The notes beneath the pieces were generated by a model, which was not told where the DNA came from, ran no database searches, and saw nothing but the letters and a program-made list of their open reading frames with translations. A DNA stretch of 64,000 nucleotides from Alphaproteobacteria bacterium (lineage in GTDB: Bacteria > Pseudomonadota > Alphaproteobacteria > Micropepsales > Micropepsaceae). Numbering within the stretch: position 1 is the first letter of the stretch; every line of letters starts with the position of its first letter. Positions 40,094 through 49,477 of this stretch are shown here, one piece after another. The stretch lies in the NCBI GenBank assembly GCA_023259375.1, contig JAHFQC010000021.1:1-64000 (forward strand), in the 5' to 3' direction. Made by a program: the position numbers and the translations under genes.

Positions 40094-40531
40094 ATGAAAG
40101 CTGCTGCAAGCCTGTTGGCGTTGAGTTTGCTTCTGGTCGGGTGTGCCGAAAGTCCTTACCGCCTCGGCGCGTTTATTCCGGGCCGCATCGTGTCGCTTTC
40201 GGACGGCAAGATCCTGCCGATGCAGATCCAACTCAGTTATGGCTCCGGTCATATGACGGCCGTCAATCCCGATACCGGCGAGACCTTCGACGGCATCTAC
40301 ACGGCGATCAATGAGACGAAGTTGAGCGCCGTGTCGCGTCCGGGCCTCTTCGGCGATGAGGACGTTGCATCGTCAACCACGGTCAGCGACGTTTCGCAGA
40401 GCTCCGCCGTTCTGGTCGGAAGCAAGGGGACGGTCATCGACGTCAAGATGACGATCAAATCCGGCGCCCCGCCGATCGGCTATGGCGACGGTGTCGATAA
40501 CGCCGGCAAGAAATATCGCATCCAGTTCTGA
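40094..40531 (+). CDS. Small lipoprotein of unknown function
   Basis: MKAAASLLALSLLLVGCAESP lipobox. Confidence 0.7.
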   Translation: MKAAASLLALSLLLVGCAESPYRLGAFIPGRIVSLSDGKILPMQIQLSYGSGHMTAVNPDTGETFDGIYTAINETKLSAVSRPGLFGDEDVASSTTVSDVSQSSAVLVGSKGTVIDVKMTIKSGAPPIGYGDGVDNAGKKYRIQF

Positions 40532-40745
40532 CACCACCGCTACGCCGGCAATTCCACGGAATTTTCGCGGGCGTTGCTCGTGATGCGACCAAGGCGCCGC
40601 ACTAGTTTCAGGGTATGCGGGCCGGGAAGGGATGCTTCCCGGTTCGGGTGTATTCCGTGACGGCACCCGCACACCCATATAGCGCGTGCAATTATCCGAT
40701 GTGCTGCTGCGGCGGCGCGAACCCGTTTGAAACGAGAGTACTTTC

Positions 40746-42059
40746 ATGAAGCGTATCGGTTTTTCCATCGCCGTCGCGGCGCTGTTTTGCGTCCCCGCCG
40801 CCGCCATGCACTACGATGTTCAGGTCGGCATCCGGCCGGACGCGCGCCGGCTTGATGCGACCGTGATCATCCGCGATCCGGTTTCGGAGCGCTTCTTCCT
40901 GCACAAGGATTTCGTGATCCAGTCGGTCATTGCCGACGGCAAGCCGGTCGCGTTCCACGTCGATCCTGCGGCCAAGACGACTCCGTTCACGCCGGAGGCG
41001 GTGACGATCGTTACCGAAGCCAGGGGCGCGAAGGTTCTGGAGGTGCGCTACGGCGGCAGCATGGTCAAGCCGATCGGCACGATCGAAATGCCGATCAACA
41101 ACATCGCGCCTGAACAGACCGAACTCGCAATTTACAGTTCCTGGTTTCCGATCTTTTCTCTCACCGAGAAATACACGTTCAAACTAACGGCGGCACTGCC
41201 GCAGAATTTGTCGACGTTTGCCAACGGCAAGCTGGTGGCGCAATCGACGGCGCAGGGGCGGACCACCACGGTTTGGACATCGGTCCAGCCCGTTTCCGAC
41301 ATGGCGTTGCTCGCGCTGCCCGGAATCAAGCGGAGCAAGGCCGGATCGCCGCCCGTCGAAATCGCCTATCGCGATCTGCCCGAGGATGCTGCCGCGAAAC
41401 TGCGCGACGGCGAGGCGGAGGCTCAGAAGCGGCTCAGCGCGCTCTACGGCACTCCACAAGCCAAGACAGGGCTGGAGATCGTTTTCACGCCGCGACCGGG
41501 CATGTGGTATTCGCGTCTGCCGTTGATGGTGATCTCCGAAGTCTACGCTTCGAACGACTTCAAGAAGGAGAGCGGCGAAGCCCAGGTCTTCCATAACGTG
41601 TCGCACGAATTGGCCCATCATTGGTGGACGATCGCCACGGCGGGGACGTTCGACGATTGGATCAACGAAGGTCTTGCTGAATATTCTGCGCTGCGACTGA
41701 CGCAGGAACGGTACGGCGAGGCGGCGGTCAAGCCGGTTCTGGCGCAATACCGCGAGGACGCCAAGAACAGCAAAAGCAACGATGTCATTGCCGAGACGGC
41801 GCACGAGTCGGCCGACAGGTACCTGAACCTCTATGAAAAGGCGTCGCTGATGTTCTTCGCGGCGCGCGAAAAGTTCGGCGACCAGGCGCTCGACGCGTTC
41901 CTGCGGGATTTCTATGGACGCTATGTCGGCACGAGCGGCGCCAATACGGCGGCATTCCTCGAACTCGCCCAGCAGCAGATGGGTCCGGAAGCGGCCGCGT
42001 TCTTCAAGGAAGAGCTTTATCGTCATCCGGCGGCAGGGGCGGTGGCCCAGAAAAAGTAA
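40746..42059 (+). CDS. Secreted M1-like gluzincin (aminopeptidase-like) protein
   Basis: Signal peptide; VSHELAHHWW...NEGLAEYSAL (HExxH-E). Confidence 0.82.
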   Translation: MKRIGFSIAVAALFCVPAAAMHYDVQVGIRPDARRLDATVIIRDPVSERFFLHKDFVIQSVIADGKPVAFHVDPAAKTTPFTPEAVTIVTEARGAKVLEVRYGGSMVKPIGTIEMPINNIAPEQTELAIYSSWFPIFSLTEKYTFKLTAALPQNLSTFANGKLVAQSTAQGRTTTVWTSVQPVSDMALLALPGIKRSKAGSPPVEIAYRDLPEDAAAKLRDGEAEAQKRLSALYGTPQAKTGLEIVFTPRPGMWYSRLPLMVISEVYASNDFKKESGEAQVFHNVSHELAHHWWTIATAGTFDDWINEGLAEYSALRLTQERYGEAAVKPVLAQYREDAKNSKSNDVIAETAHESADRYLNLYEKASLMFFAAREKFGDQALDAFLRDFYGRYVGTSGANTAAFLELAQQQMGPEAAAFFKEELYRHPAAGAVAQKK

Positions 42060-42115
42060 CCCTCGCCAAACACAGCATTTTTCCTAGCCAAGCCACGCTG
42101 TATGGGGGTGCCGCT

Positions 42116-42132
42116 CGGCAATAATATTGCCG
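42116..42132. promoter_or_regulatory. 17-bp palindrome upstream of first UrcA-like gene
   Basis: CGGCAATA-A-TATTGCCG. Confidence 0.5.
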
Positions 42133-42171
42133 AAATGTGCGGCATTCTGTGCTTGCGCCGCCCATCATTCA

Positions 42172-42198
42172 TGAAGTACTTCATATTGTAAAGTACTT
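42172..42198. promoter_or_regulatory. Paired AAGTACTT palindromes upstream of first UrcA-like gene
   Basis: TGAAGTACTTCA (42172-42183) and AAGTACTT (42191-42198). Confidence 0.5.
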
Positions 42199-42246
42199 CG
42201 CGTTGTCCTATGTGGTGGGGGTGGACATCACAGAAGGGACCTCACC

Positions 42247-42594
42247 ATGAAAAGCTTTTTGACCGGTGCCGTCGTTGCCGCCGCTTTGTTCGTCCCCGCA
42301 CTGGCCGAGGGACATTCCGTTCTCGTCTCCGGCATGGCGCCGATGCACAACGGCGGCTACCAGCTCAAAACCGTCGAAGTGGCCTACGATCTCGATCCCG
42401 CCACGCCGCACGGAGCAGAGGCGCTGCTGAACCGCATCAACGCAGCGGCGCGTCTCGTCTGCGGCGAGCGCTCCAGCTTGATCAAGAACAGCGAGCGCAC
42501 CAAGGAGTTCGACGCGTGCCGTGCGCGCGCCACGGCTCAAGCTGCTGAAGCCGCCGGTGTGCCTGATCTCGCCAAGATCGCGGCGACCCGTTGA
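42247..42594 (+). CDS. UrcA family protein (secreted)
   Basis: Signal peptide; VAYDLDPATPHGAEALLNRINAAARLVCG...C pattern. Confidence 0.8.
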   Translation: MKSFLTGAVVAAALFVPALAEGHSVLVSGMAPMHNGGYQLKTVEVAYDLDPATPHGAEALLNRINAAARLVCGERSSLIKNSERTKEFDACRARATAQAAEAAGVPDLAKIAATR

Positions 42595-42603
42595 ATGCAA
42601 AGC

Positions 42604-42639
42604 AAGGGCGCTTACATCAGTGGTACCAAGCGCCCTTAT
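42604..42639 (+). terminator. Probable hairpin terminator after first UrcA-like gene
   Basis: AAGGGCGCTT...AAGCGCCCTT stem; weak T tract. Confidence 0.55.
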
Positions 42640-42796
42640 TGCTTGCCGATGTGATTGTTCGCGATGACGTTTGCGTGATGATCGTCTCGTCACATCAGAT
42701 CGCGATTTATCCGCATTTTCGTGCGCCGCGATTTCGCCGCGAATGGCCGCAGAAAACCGCGGTAGTGTGAAACTCCAATATTCGCAGCTTCATTCA

Positions 42797-42810
42797 TCAC
42801 ATGCATGTGA
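42797..42810. promoter_or_regulatory. 14-bp palindrome upstream of second UrcA-like gene
   Basis: TCACATGCATGTGA. Confidence 0.5.
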
Positions 42811-42894
42811 CCCTTGCGATCGTATTTGCATCCTTTAAACGCCGTTGCGGCATCCCATCTCTGAATGCGTAATCAATCAGGAAGGGAAACGCTC

Positions 42895-43242
42895 ATGTAT
42901 CGCATGTTGTCTGCTTCTGCCGCCGTGGTGATGACCGCTTTGATGTTCGTGCCGGCCATGGCGCAATCCATCACAATCACTGGCTCGGCGCCGTCGCAGA
43001 CGGGCTATCAGGAAGTCCGGGCGATGAAGGTTTCGACGGCCGACGTCGATCTCAACACGGCCCAGGGCGCCACGATGCTGTTCGATCGCATCGACGCCGC
43101 CGCGCGCGCCGTCTGCGGCGAGAGTGCCGACATGACACCGGCCCGCGCCAAGGTGTTCGCGACCTGCCGCGCCCGTGCGGTGCATTACGCCGTCAAGGAA
43201 GTGGACGCGCCTCAGCTCACGCAGTTCGCTGCGGCCCGCTGA
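42895..43242 (+). CDS. UrcA family protein (secreted), paralogue
   Basis: Signal peptide; VSTADVDLNTAQGATMLFDRIDAAARAVCGES...C. Confidence 0.82.
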   Translation: MYRMLSASAAVVMTALMFVPAMAQSITITGSAPSQTGYQEVRAMKVSTADVDLNTAQGATMLFDRIDAAARAVCGESADMTPARAKVFATCRARAVHYAVKEVDAPQLTQFAAAR

Positions 43243-43256
43243 TCGGCCTGTCCGGC

Positions 43257-43290
43257 AAAGAGCGCCTCGTCCTCCGGGGGCGCTCTTTTC
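43257..43290 (+). terminator. Intrinsic terminator after second UrcA-like gene
   Basis: AAAGAGCGCC...GGCGCTCTTTTC. Confidence 0.85.
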
Positions 43291-43326
43291 GTTTGCCTAA
43301 CCGGGGGAACTTCGCTTGAGGGGACC

Positions 43327-44712
43327 ATGATCCGATTTGCTTTCTTTGCCGCCGCGCTGGCGCTCTTCGCGATGTCGGCAATCGCGGCCGCAACGGCAGA
43401 ACCCGTGCGCTACGATCTCAAGGCGCTGATCGAACCGGATGCCGGCAGTGTCGCCGTGCGCAGCACGGTCGCAATGCAGATCGATCCCAGTGCGCGGCAA
43501 ATCACGTTCGCTCTGCATCGCAGCTTTGTGGTCCATACGCTGAAGGTAGACGGCGTGCCGGCGAAGTTTTCGTATCAAGCAGTCGATGCCACGCCGTTCA
43601 ATCCGGCGGCGCGCAATGTCGTCGTCGATCTGCCGGCGCGCGCCGCCGCGGTCGTGAAGATGGATATCGCCTACGACGGCGAGCTGGAGACGCTGCCGGA
43701 ATGGGGCGCTTCACCGGACCGGAAAACGCTGGCGATGGACGATCAGGTGAACAGCCGGATGGTCCAGCTCGCGAGCTATTCCGCCTGGTATCCGCAATTC
43801 GCGCCGTTCGGCCGTCATTTCCAGACTGAAATGGAAATCTCGCTGCCAAAAGGATGGACGGCGGTGAGCGGCGGCACCAAGCGCGACGTGCCGTCGAAGG
43901 GACGGGCGGTGACGCATTGGTCGGTGCAGGACAATTTCGATCTCGCCTTCGCCGCGGCGCCCAACTTCAAAATCGTCAAGACAAACAGCTCCGGCGTGAA
44001 CATCGAAATCTATCACACCCAGATGCCCGAGAAGGTGATCGCAGGCGAGAGCACCGATCTCTCGGCCATGACCGCGTTTTTCAGCGGCGCATTCGGTGAA
44101 GCGAAAGTCCCCGGCGGCACGATCCGCCATGTCTATTCGCCGATGAAGAAGGGGCAGGGGCGTGCGGGTATTGCCCGCGCCGGCGTCATCATCACATCCG
44201 AGGGGCGGGTGCTGGAAGCGATGGCGGGGGACCCGAACTACACCTTGCTGCAGGACATCGCCCACGAGGTCGCGCATTTCTGGTGGCATTTCGGTTCGGG
44301 GCAGGGCGACTGGGTCAATGAAGCCTTTGCCGAATATTCCTCGGCGCTGGCGGTGCGCGAGATCGGTTCCAAGGGGCGGTTCGAAAGCGTTCTCGCCAAC
44401 TATCGCAAGTGCGTCGCCGGGTTGCCCGCCACTGCGCCGTCGCTGGCCACGGTTCCGCAGCAGGGCGGCGACTTCTATGTGCGCTACTACAAAGGCTCGC
44501 TGATGCTCGACGACTTCCGCCGCATCATGGGCGATGACGCCTTCATCGCCGCCGCGCGCGAGTTCTACCAGACCTACAAGAACACACCGACCGGCACTGC
44601 CGAGTTCCGCAGCTTCTGGCGCGCGCGCATCGACGGCGCCCGCGTGGACGCGTGGCTCGATCAGGGCGGATCGGCGCTTCCTACCAGCGCTGATGCACGT
44701 GCGGCGCAATGA
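43327..44712 (+). CDS. Secreted M1-like gluzincin protein, paralogue of 40746-42059
   Basis: Signal peptide; IAHEVAHFWW...NEAFAEYSSAL. Confidence 0.82.
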   Translation: MIRFAFFAAALALFAMSAIAAATAEPVRYDLKALIEPDAGSVAVRSTVAMQIDPSARQITFALHRSFVVHTLKVDGVPAKFSYQAVDATPFNPAARNVVVDLPARAAAVVKMDIAYDGELETLPEWGASPDRKTLAMDDQVNSRMVQLASYSAWYPQFAPFGRHFQTEMEISLPKGWTAVSGGTKRDVPSKGRAVTHWSVQDNFDLAFAAAPNFKIVKTNSSGVNIEIYHTQMPEKVIAGESTDLSAMTAFFSGAFGEAKVPGGTIRHVYSPMKKGQGRAGIARAGVIITSEGRVLEAMAGDPNYTLLQDIAHEVAHFWWHFGSGQGDWVNEAFAEYSSALAVREIGSKGRFESVLANYRKCVAGLPATAPSLATVPQQGGDFYVRYYKGSLMLDDFRRIMGDDAFIAAAREFYQTYKNTPTGTAEFRSFWRARIDGARVDAWLDQGGSALPTSADARAAQ

Positions 44713-45667
44713 GGCGTTCGTAGACGGAGCGGGCCGCAGCCATGGTATCGTTCGACAGCGCGGGCAGGGCAGCAGCAGCGGCATTGGACTTCGCCTGTTC
44801 GGCATTGCGGGCGCCGGGGATCACCACTGTGACGGCCGGATCCATCAGGATCCAACGCAGCGCGAACTGCGCCATCGACGCGCCTTGCGGCACCAGCTTG
44901 CGCAACTCTTCGACCGCATGGAGCCCCACTTCGAACGGCACGCCGGCAAAGGTCTCGCCGACATCGAACGCTTCGCCATGGCGGTTGAAGGCGCGATGAT
45001 CGTCGGCCGCGAAGCGCGACGCCGCCGTGATCTTGCCGGTGAGAAGGCCGCTGGCCAGCGGCACGCGCGCGATCACTGCGATGTTCTTGCGGGCGGCTTC
45101 CTTGAAGAACAGAGAGGCCGGGCGCTGGCGGAACATGTTGTAGATGATCTGCACCGACACGACGCCCGGATATTCGATCGCCTTCAATGCTTCTTCGACT
45201 TTCTCGACGCTGACGCCATAGGCTTTGATCTTGCCGGCCTGTTGCAGATCGTCCATCGCCGCGAACAGTTCGGGCCGGTAGAAGGCTTCGGTCGGCGGGC
45301 AATGCAGCTGCACCAGATCGAGCGCCTCGACGCCGAGATTGGCCAGGCTGCGATCAATAAAGGCTTCGAGGTTCTTGCGGTTATAGCCCTCGGTCGTGTG
45401 CGGATTGAGCCGGCGTCCGGCTTTGGTTGCCACGAACGGGCGGGTACCTTTGCGCTCCTTTAGCACCTCGCGGATGATCGTCTCGGAGCGGCCATCGCCG
45501 TAAACGTCGGCGGTGTCGACGAACGTCACACCGGCATCGAGCGCGGCGTTGAGGGCGGCGCGTCCGTCCGCTTCGCTGACTTCGCCCCAGGCGGAGCCGA
45601 TCTGCCAGGCGCCGAAACCGATTTCGCTGACGCTGGCGGGCAATCTGCCGAACGGACGTGACTGCAT
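44681..45667 (-). CDS. Aldo/keto reductase
   Basis: FVDTADVYGDGRSE; AYGVSVEKVEEAL; VVIPGARNAEQ. Confidence 0.94.
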   Translation of the reverse strand: MQSRPFGRLPASVSEIGFGAWQIGSAWGEVSEADGRAALNAALDAGVTFVDTADVYGDGRSETIIREVLKERKGTRPFVATKAGRRLNPHTTEGYNRKNLEAFIDRSLANLGVEALDLVQLHCPPTEAFYRPELFAAMDDLQQAGKIKAYGVSVEKVEEALKAIEYPGVVSVQIIYNMFRQRPASLFFKEAARKNIAVIARVPLASGLLTGKITAASRFAADDHRAFNRHGEAFDVGETFAGVPFEVGLHAVEELRKLVPQGASMAQFALRWILMDPAVTVVIPGARNAEQAKSNAAAAALPALSNDTMAAARSVYERLIAPHVHQRW

Positions 45668-45744
45668 GGTCGCTGCTCCTGGGTGTTCAGGCGCGAGGTA
45701 GCAGTGCGGCGCCTGAGCCGCAAGCAGGCCGTGGTCGAGGAACG

Positions 45745-46836
45745 CTATTGCTTCAGGTGTTTGTCAAAGAATTTGACGATCACGTCCTGGGCTTCCCGTC
45801 CTTCGGGAATTTCCGAGCGGCCGATGAAGGCGTGCCACATGCCATCCCAGACATGCAGGTCGGCTTCGACGCCCGCTTTGACCAGTTCGCGCTGGGTATT
45901 GGCGGCAGTGCTCATCTCGTCCGACCGCGTGCCGGTGATGAGCAGCGTCGGCGGGAATTGCTTAAGGACTTCCGGCGATACGATGGGCGACATCAGCGGC
46001 GAGTTGAGATCGGCGCTGCCGTAGTAGGGCGCCTCGTCGTAATGCAGCGGCTTGCGCGGATCGGGCGGCGTGTTGCCCAGCAATCCGGGGACGAAGAATA
46101 GCGAATCTCCGGCCCATTTGGCATCGGCGCCGGCGCACAGAATGCCGATCGCGCCGGGGCGGGGCAGTTTCTCTTTCTGGAACCACGCCGTCGCTTGCGC
46201 CGTGAGCAGCCCGCCGGCGGAACAGCCGTAGATGCCGATGCCTTGCGCCGGATAGGTTTTGAGCAGCGCCTTGTACGCGGCGGTGACGTCTTCGCTCGCG
46301 GCGGGGAACTGGTGCTCCGGCCCCATCCGGTAATCGAGCGACACCACTTTGATCTTCAGTTTCGCGGCGACCGGAATGACGTCCATCATGCCGAAATTGA
46401 TCGCGTCGCCCGCAATGAAGGCGCCGCCGTGCAGGCCGATCAGCACGCGATGGCGATTGCGCGGTGCGATTCCGTCCCGGGGAGTCACCACCACGGCATG
46501 AATGCCGCCGACCATTTCTTCCTTGAGATCGACGCCGAACTGCTCCTGCAGCTTTTTGACGATCGGTACGTATCTGGCGCGGATTTTCTCGCGCGCCTTG
46601 GTCATGTCGGGCGGGCCATCGGGTTGAGGGGCTGCGGGTTGGGCGGCTGCCGGCGGCTTGGGACGCAGGGTTTCGAGCAAGGCCGCTTTGGCTTCCGGAC
46701 TCATCCGCTCGGGCAGGGGCTGCTGGAAGGCCGGCACCTGCAGAATGCCGTTGGCGTCGACCTTTTCCGCCGGATCGGCGTACGCGGTGACGGAAATCAG
46801 AACGGCAGCGGCCAACGCCGTTACGCACTTGCCCAT
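45745..46836 (-). CDS. Secreted alpha/beta hydrolase (HSL/acetyl-esterase type)
   Basis: Signal peptide; GLHGGAFIAGD oxyanion motif; YGCSAGG nucleophile elbow; SLDYRMGPEHQFPAA. Confidence 0.92.
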   Translation of the reverse strand: MGKCVTALAAAVLISVTAYADPAEKVDANGILQVPAFQQPLPERMSPEAKAALLETLRPKPPAAAQPAAPQPDGPPDMTKAREKIRARYVPIVKKLQEQFGVDLKEEMVGGIHAVVVTPRDGIAPRNRHRVLIGLHGGAFIAGDAINFGMMDVIPVAAKLKIKVVSLDYRMGPEHQFPAASEDVTAAYKALLKTYPAQGIGIYGCSAGGLLTAQATAWFQKEKLPRPGAIGILCAGADAKWAGDSLFFVPGLLGNTPPDPRKPLHYDEAPYYGSADLNSPLMSPIVSPEVLKQFPPTLLITGTRSDEMSTAANTQRELVKAGVEADLHVWDGMWHAFIGRSEIPEGREAQDVIVKFFDKHLKQ

Positions 46837-46989
46837 GTTTGTCCCTCGAACAACGCCCGCGCCTTGTAGCATCGCCGAATGTCCTCCCGCTTCACGTCGA
46901 TGTGATGGCCGCGCGCCTTTCGGGGGCGTGCAGAGGCGACCCGCTATGTTACATTACGAATATATACCTATTGCCGTTTTTCGAGAAAT

Positions 46990-47010
46990 ACATATTGATA
47001 ATCGATATGT
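46990..47010. promoter_or_regulatory. 21-bp near-palindrome upstream of the DUF2975/XRE operon
   Basis: ACATATtGATaATCgATATGT. Confidence 0.55.
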
Positions 47011-47039
47011 TCGCATTGTCTCTCGATAAGGAGGGTCCC

Positions 47040-47279
47040 ATGAATACCCGTCAGGCCGCGTTGGGCGCAGGAGTGGCCGTCCTTTTGGTGTTCGGCGCCG
47101 ATGCCAATCCGGCTGGCGCCCAGGTAGCGACGGCGCTCCAGGCGTCGGCATCACAACCTGCCTGCGGCGGGATCAAAGAGGCGGTGCGCGACGCGGCAAA
47201 GCACGCCGGCACTGTCGTGCTCGATGTGGCGCTCGACGCCGCGGGCGAGCTTTTGGCGCGCGCCAAACAGATTTTCTAG
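47040..47279 (+). CDS. Small secreted protein (79 aa)
   Basis: AAGGAGGG RBS, signal-peptide-like N-terminus, first gene of a tight operon. Confidence 0.65.
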   Translation: MNTRQAALGAGVAVLLVFGADANPAGAQVATALQASASQPACGGIKEAVRDAAKHAGTVVLDVALDAAGELLARAKQIF

Positions 47280-47285
47280 GAGGGG

Positions 47286-47951
47286 ATGATGAAAGACACA
47301 CGCTGGATCGCCCGGCTGCTGAAATGGCTTTTCGTGGTTTGCATGGTCGGCTGCGCCATCGGTGCGGCGGCTGTGGCGCTTGTCATGGTGATCGATCCGA
47401 AGCTGTCCAGCCTGGGCGGCAATGCGCATTTCAATTTCGACATTCTGGGCCAGGGCGGAACCGTGACACTGTCGAACAAGACCGCGGCGGCCGACTGGAT
47501 GCGCGGCAACGTGCATGTGCAGGTCAACGATGCCAACGGACTGTTCGAGGTGATCAAGCATCACGGCTTGCTGCTGGCGCTGATGTTCACGGTTTTCTAT
47601 GCGGTGCTGTTCGATCTTCTGCGCCGCCTGTTCCGCAATGTCGTGCGCGGCGATAGTTTTACCCGCAATACCCTGCGGCTGGTGCAGGTCATCGGCTTGG
47701 CCCTGGTGGTGTTCTCGTTCGTGTCGGCGGCCGCCGAGGGCTGGTTCTATTTCGCCCTAACCGATTACCTGACCCATCACGCCTCGGCCACCTTGGCGGG
47801 CTCGCCGGTGCCGGGTAACACATTCGACTTCGACAGCGAGGGCGGCGGCGTCTTCAACTCGCTATTCCTGACGGGGCTGCTGGTGCTGGCGTTGTCGGAA
47901 GTGTTCCGCCAGGGATTGGTGCTAAAGAACGAGAACGATCTGACGGTTTGA
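47286..47951 (+). CDS. DUF2975-like multi-TM membrane protein
   Basis: Four TM-like segments; LFRNVVRGDSFTRNTLRLVQVIG; adjacent to HTH_26-type regulator. Confidence 0.75.
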   Translation: MMKDTRWIARLLKWLFVVCMVGCAIGAAAVALVMVIDPKLSSLGGNAHFNFDILGQGGTVTLSNKTAAADWMRGNVHVQVNDANGLFEVIKHHGLLLALMFTVFYAVLFDLLRRLFRNVVRGDSFTRNTLRLVQVIGLALVVFSFVSAAAEGWFYFALTDYLTHHASATLAGSPVPGNTFDFDSEGGGVFNSLFLTGLLVLALSEVFRQGLVLKNENDLTV

Positions 47952-47953
47952 CG

Positions 47954-48187
47954 ATGGCGATCAAACTCAACCTCGACCGGGTGATGTTCGAACGGAAGAT
48001 CAGTCTGACCGAACTGGCCGAACGGATCGGCATCACCCTGGCCAACCTCTCGATCCTCAAGAACAACAAGGCGCGTGCGATCCGCTTTTCCACGCTGGAT
48101 GCCTTGTGCCGCACGCTCAACTGCCAGCCGGGCGATATCATCGAGTGGGTTCCGGGTGAGCCCGAAAAGGACGACGATCATGAATGA
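47954..48187 (+). CDS. XRE/Cro-C1 (HTH_26, YozG-like) transcriptional regulator
   Basis: DRVMFERKISLTELAERIGITLANLSILKNNKARAIRFSTLDALCRTLNCQPGDIIEW. Confidence 0.92.
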   Translation: MAIKLNLDRVMFERKISLTELAERIGITLANLSILKNNKARAIRFSTLDALCRTLNCQPGDIIEWVPGEPEKDDDHE

Positions 48188-49475
48188 CACGGGCTGGCGC
48201 CGCTGGGGACTTGCGGCGATGGGGTTTTGTACGGCTTTGCTGATGACGCAGGCCGTGAACGCCGAGCCGGTGCTGAATGCCGAAACCGCCAGGACGGTTT
48301 TCACCGAAGCCAAAGCGGTCTCCGACAAGGACGGCGGAGCGCTATGGGGCATGACGCTGTTCGGCCCGATGATGATCGTCGATCCCGATACGAGGAAGTT
48401 GATCGCCAGCGTACCGGACGACACGTTGAAAGCCGAGGGCGGGGTCTTTGTCGGCACGATGCCGAAGGACATGCTGCCCGCCAACACGGCGCTCGACTGG
48501 CACGGCAAGCGCTGGACCATGCTGGAATGGCCGGTCTGGGGCAATCGGCAGGAACGGGCGCGTCTTCTGGCGCACGAACAGTTCCACCGCCTGCAGCCGG
48601 CGTTGCATCTGGCGCCGACCGAGGCCGCCAATCCGCAGCTCGATACGCTGGAGGGCAGGCTGTGGCTGCAGCTCGAATGGCGGGCACTGGCGGTGGCGCT
48701 CACCTCCTCGGGCAAGGCGCGCACCGAGGCCATCCGCGATGCGCTGGCGTTTCACGACCGTCGCGATGTTCTGTTCGCCGGAGCTTCCGCGCACGAACGC
48801 GGTCTTCTGCTCAACGAAGGCGTGGCCGAATACACCGGCATTCGCGTTGCATCAGCCGACACGGCGTCGGCACAGTGGATCGCGGCGGGCAAACTGCTCT
48901 CGAGTAAAGAAAAGACCTGGGTGCGGTCGTTTCCATATGTTTCAGGCCCCGCCTATGGCTTGCTTCTTGATGCGTATGCGCCGGGCTGGCGGGCCAAGCT
49001 GACTGCGCAATCCGATCTTCCTTCACTGCTGGCTGCGGCACTGCCGAAAGCTGCGCCGGTGAATGCGTTGGCGCGCGCCAAGCGCTATGGCGAGGCCGAA
49101 CTGCGTCTCGCCGAGACCGAACGGGCGGCGGAAAACGAAGCGGTGCGCAAGGCCTATCGCGCCAAGCTGATCGACGGGCCGGTCCTGGTTCTTCCCAATC
49201 TGGGCCAGCACTTCAACGTCAGCTTCGATCCGCGCGAACTGGTGCCGCTCGACGAAGCGGGGACCGTCTATCCCACTATCACGGTCAGCGACGACTGGGG
49301 TTCGCTCTCGGTCAAGGAAGGTGCACTGATGTCGCCGGATTGGCAGCGGATCACCGTGTCCGCGCCCTCTGACGCCAAGACGCTCGCAGGAGCCGGCTGG
49401 AAACTGGAACTGGCGGCAGGCTGGAAACTGGTTCCCGCGGAAAAGCCGGGCAGCTTCACGGTGAAAAAGGACTGA
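48180..49475 (+). CDS. Secreted HExxH putative metallopeptidase
   Basis: Signal peptide; LLAHEQFHRLQP...NEGVAEYTGIR. Confidence 0.65.
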   Translation: MNDTGWRRWGLAAMGFCTALLMTQAVNAEPVLNAETARTVFTEAKAVSDKDGGALWGMTLFGPMMIVDPDTRKLIASVPDDTLKAEGGVFVGTMPKDMLPANTALDWHGKRWTMLEWPVWGNRQERARLLAHEQFHRLQPALHLAPTEAANPQLDTLEGRLWLQLEWRALAVALTSSGKARTEAIRDALAFHDRRDVLFAGASAHERGLLLNEGVAEYTGIRVASADTASAQWIAAGKLLSSKEKTWVRSFPYVSGPAYGLLLDAYAPGWRAKLTAQSDLPSLLAAALPKAAPVNALARAKRYGEAELRLAETERAAENEAVRKAYRAKLIDGPVLVLPNLGQHFNVSFDPRELVPLDEAGTVYPTITVSDDWGSLSVKEGALMSPDWQRITVSAPSDAKTLAGAGWKLELAAGWKLVPAEKPGSFTVKKD

Positions 49476-49477
49476 CG

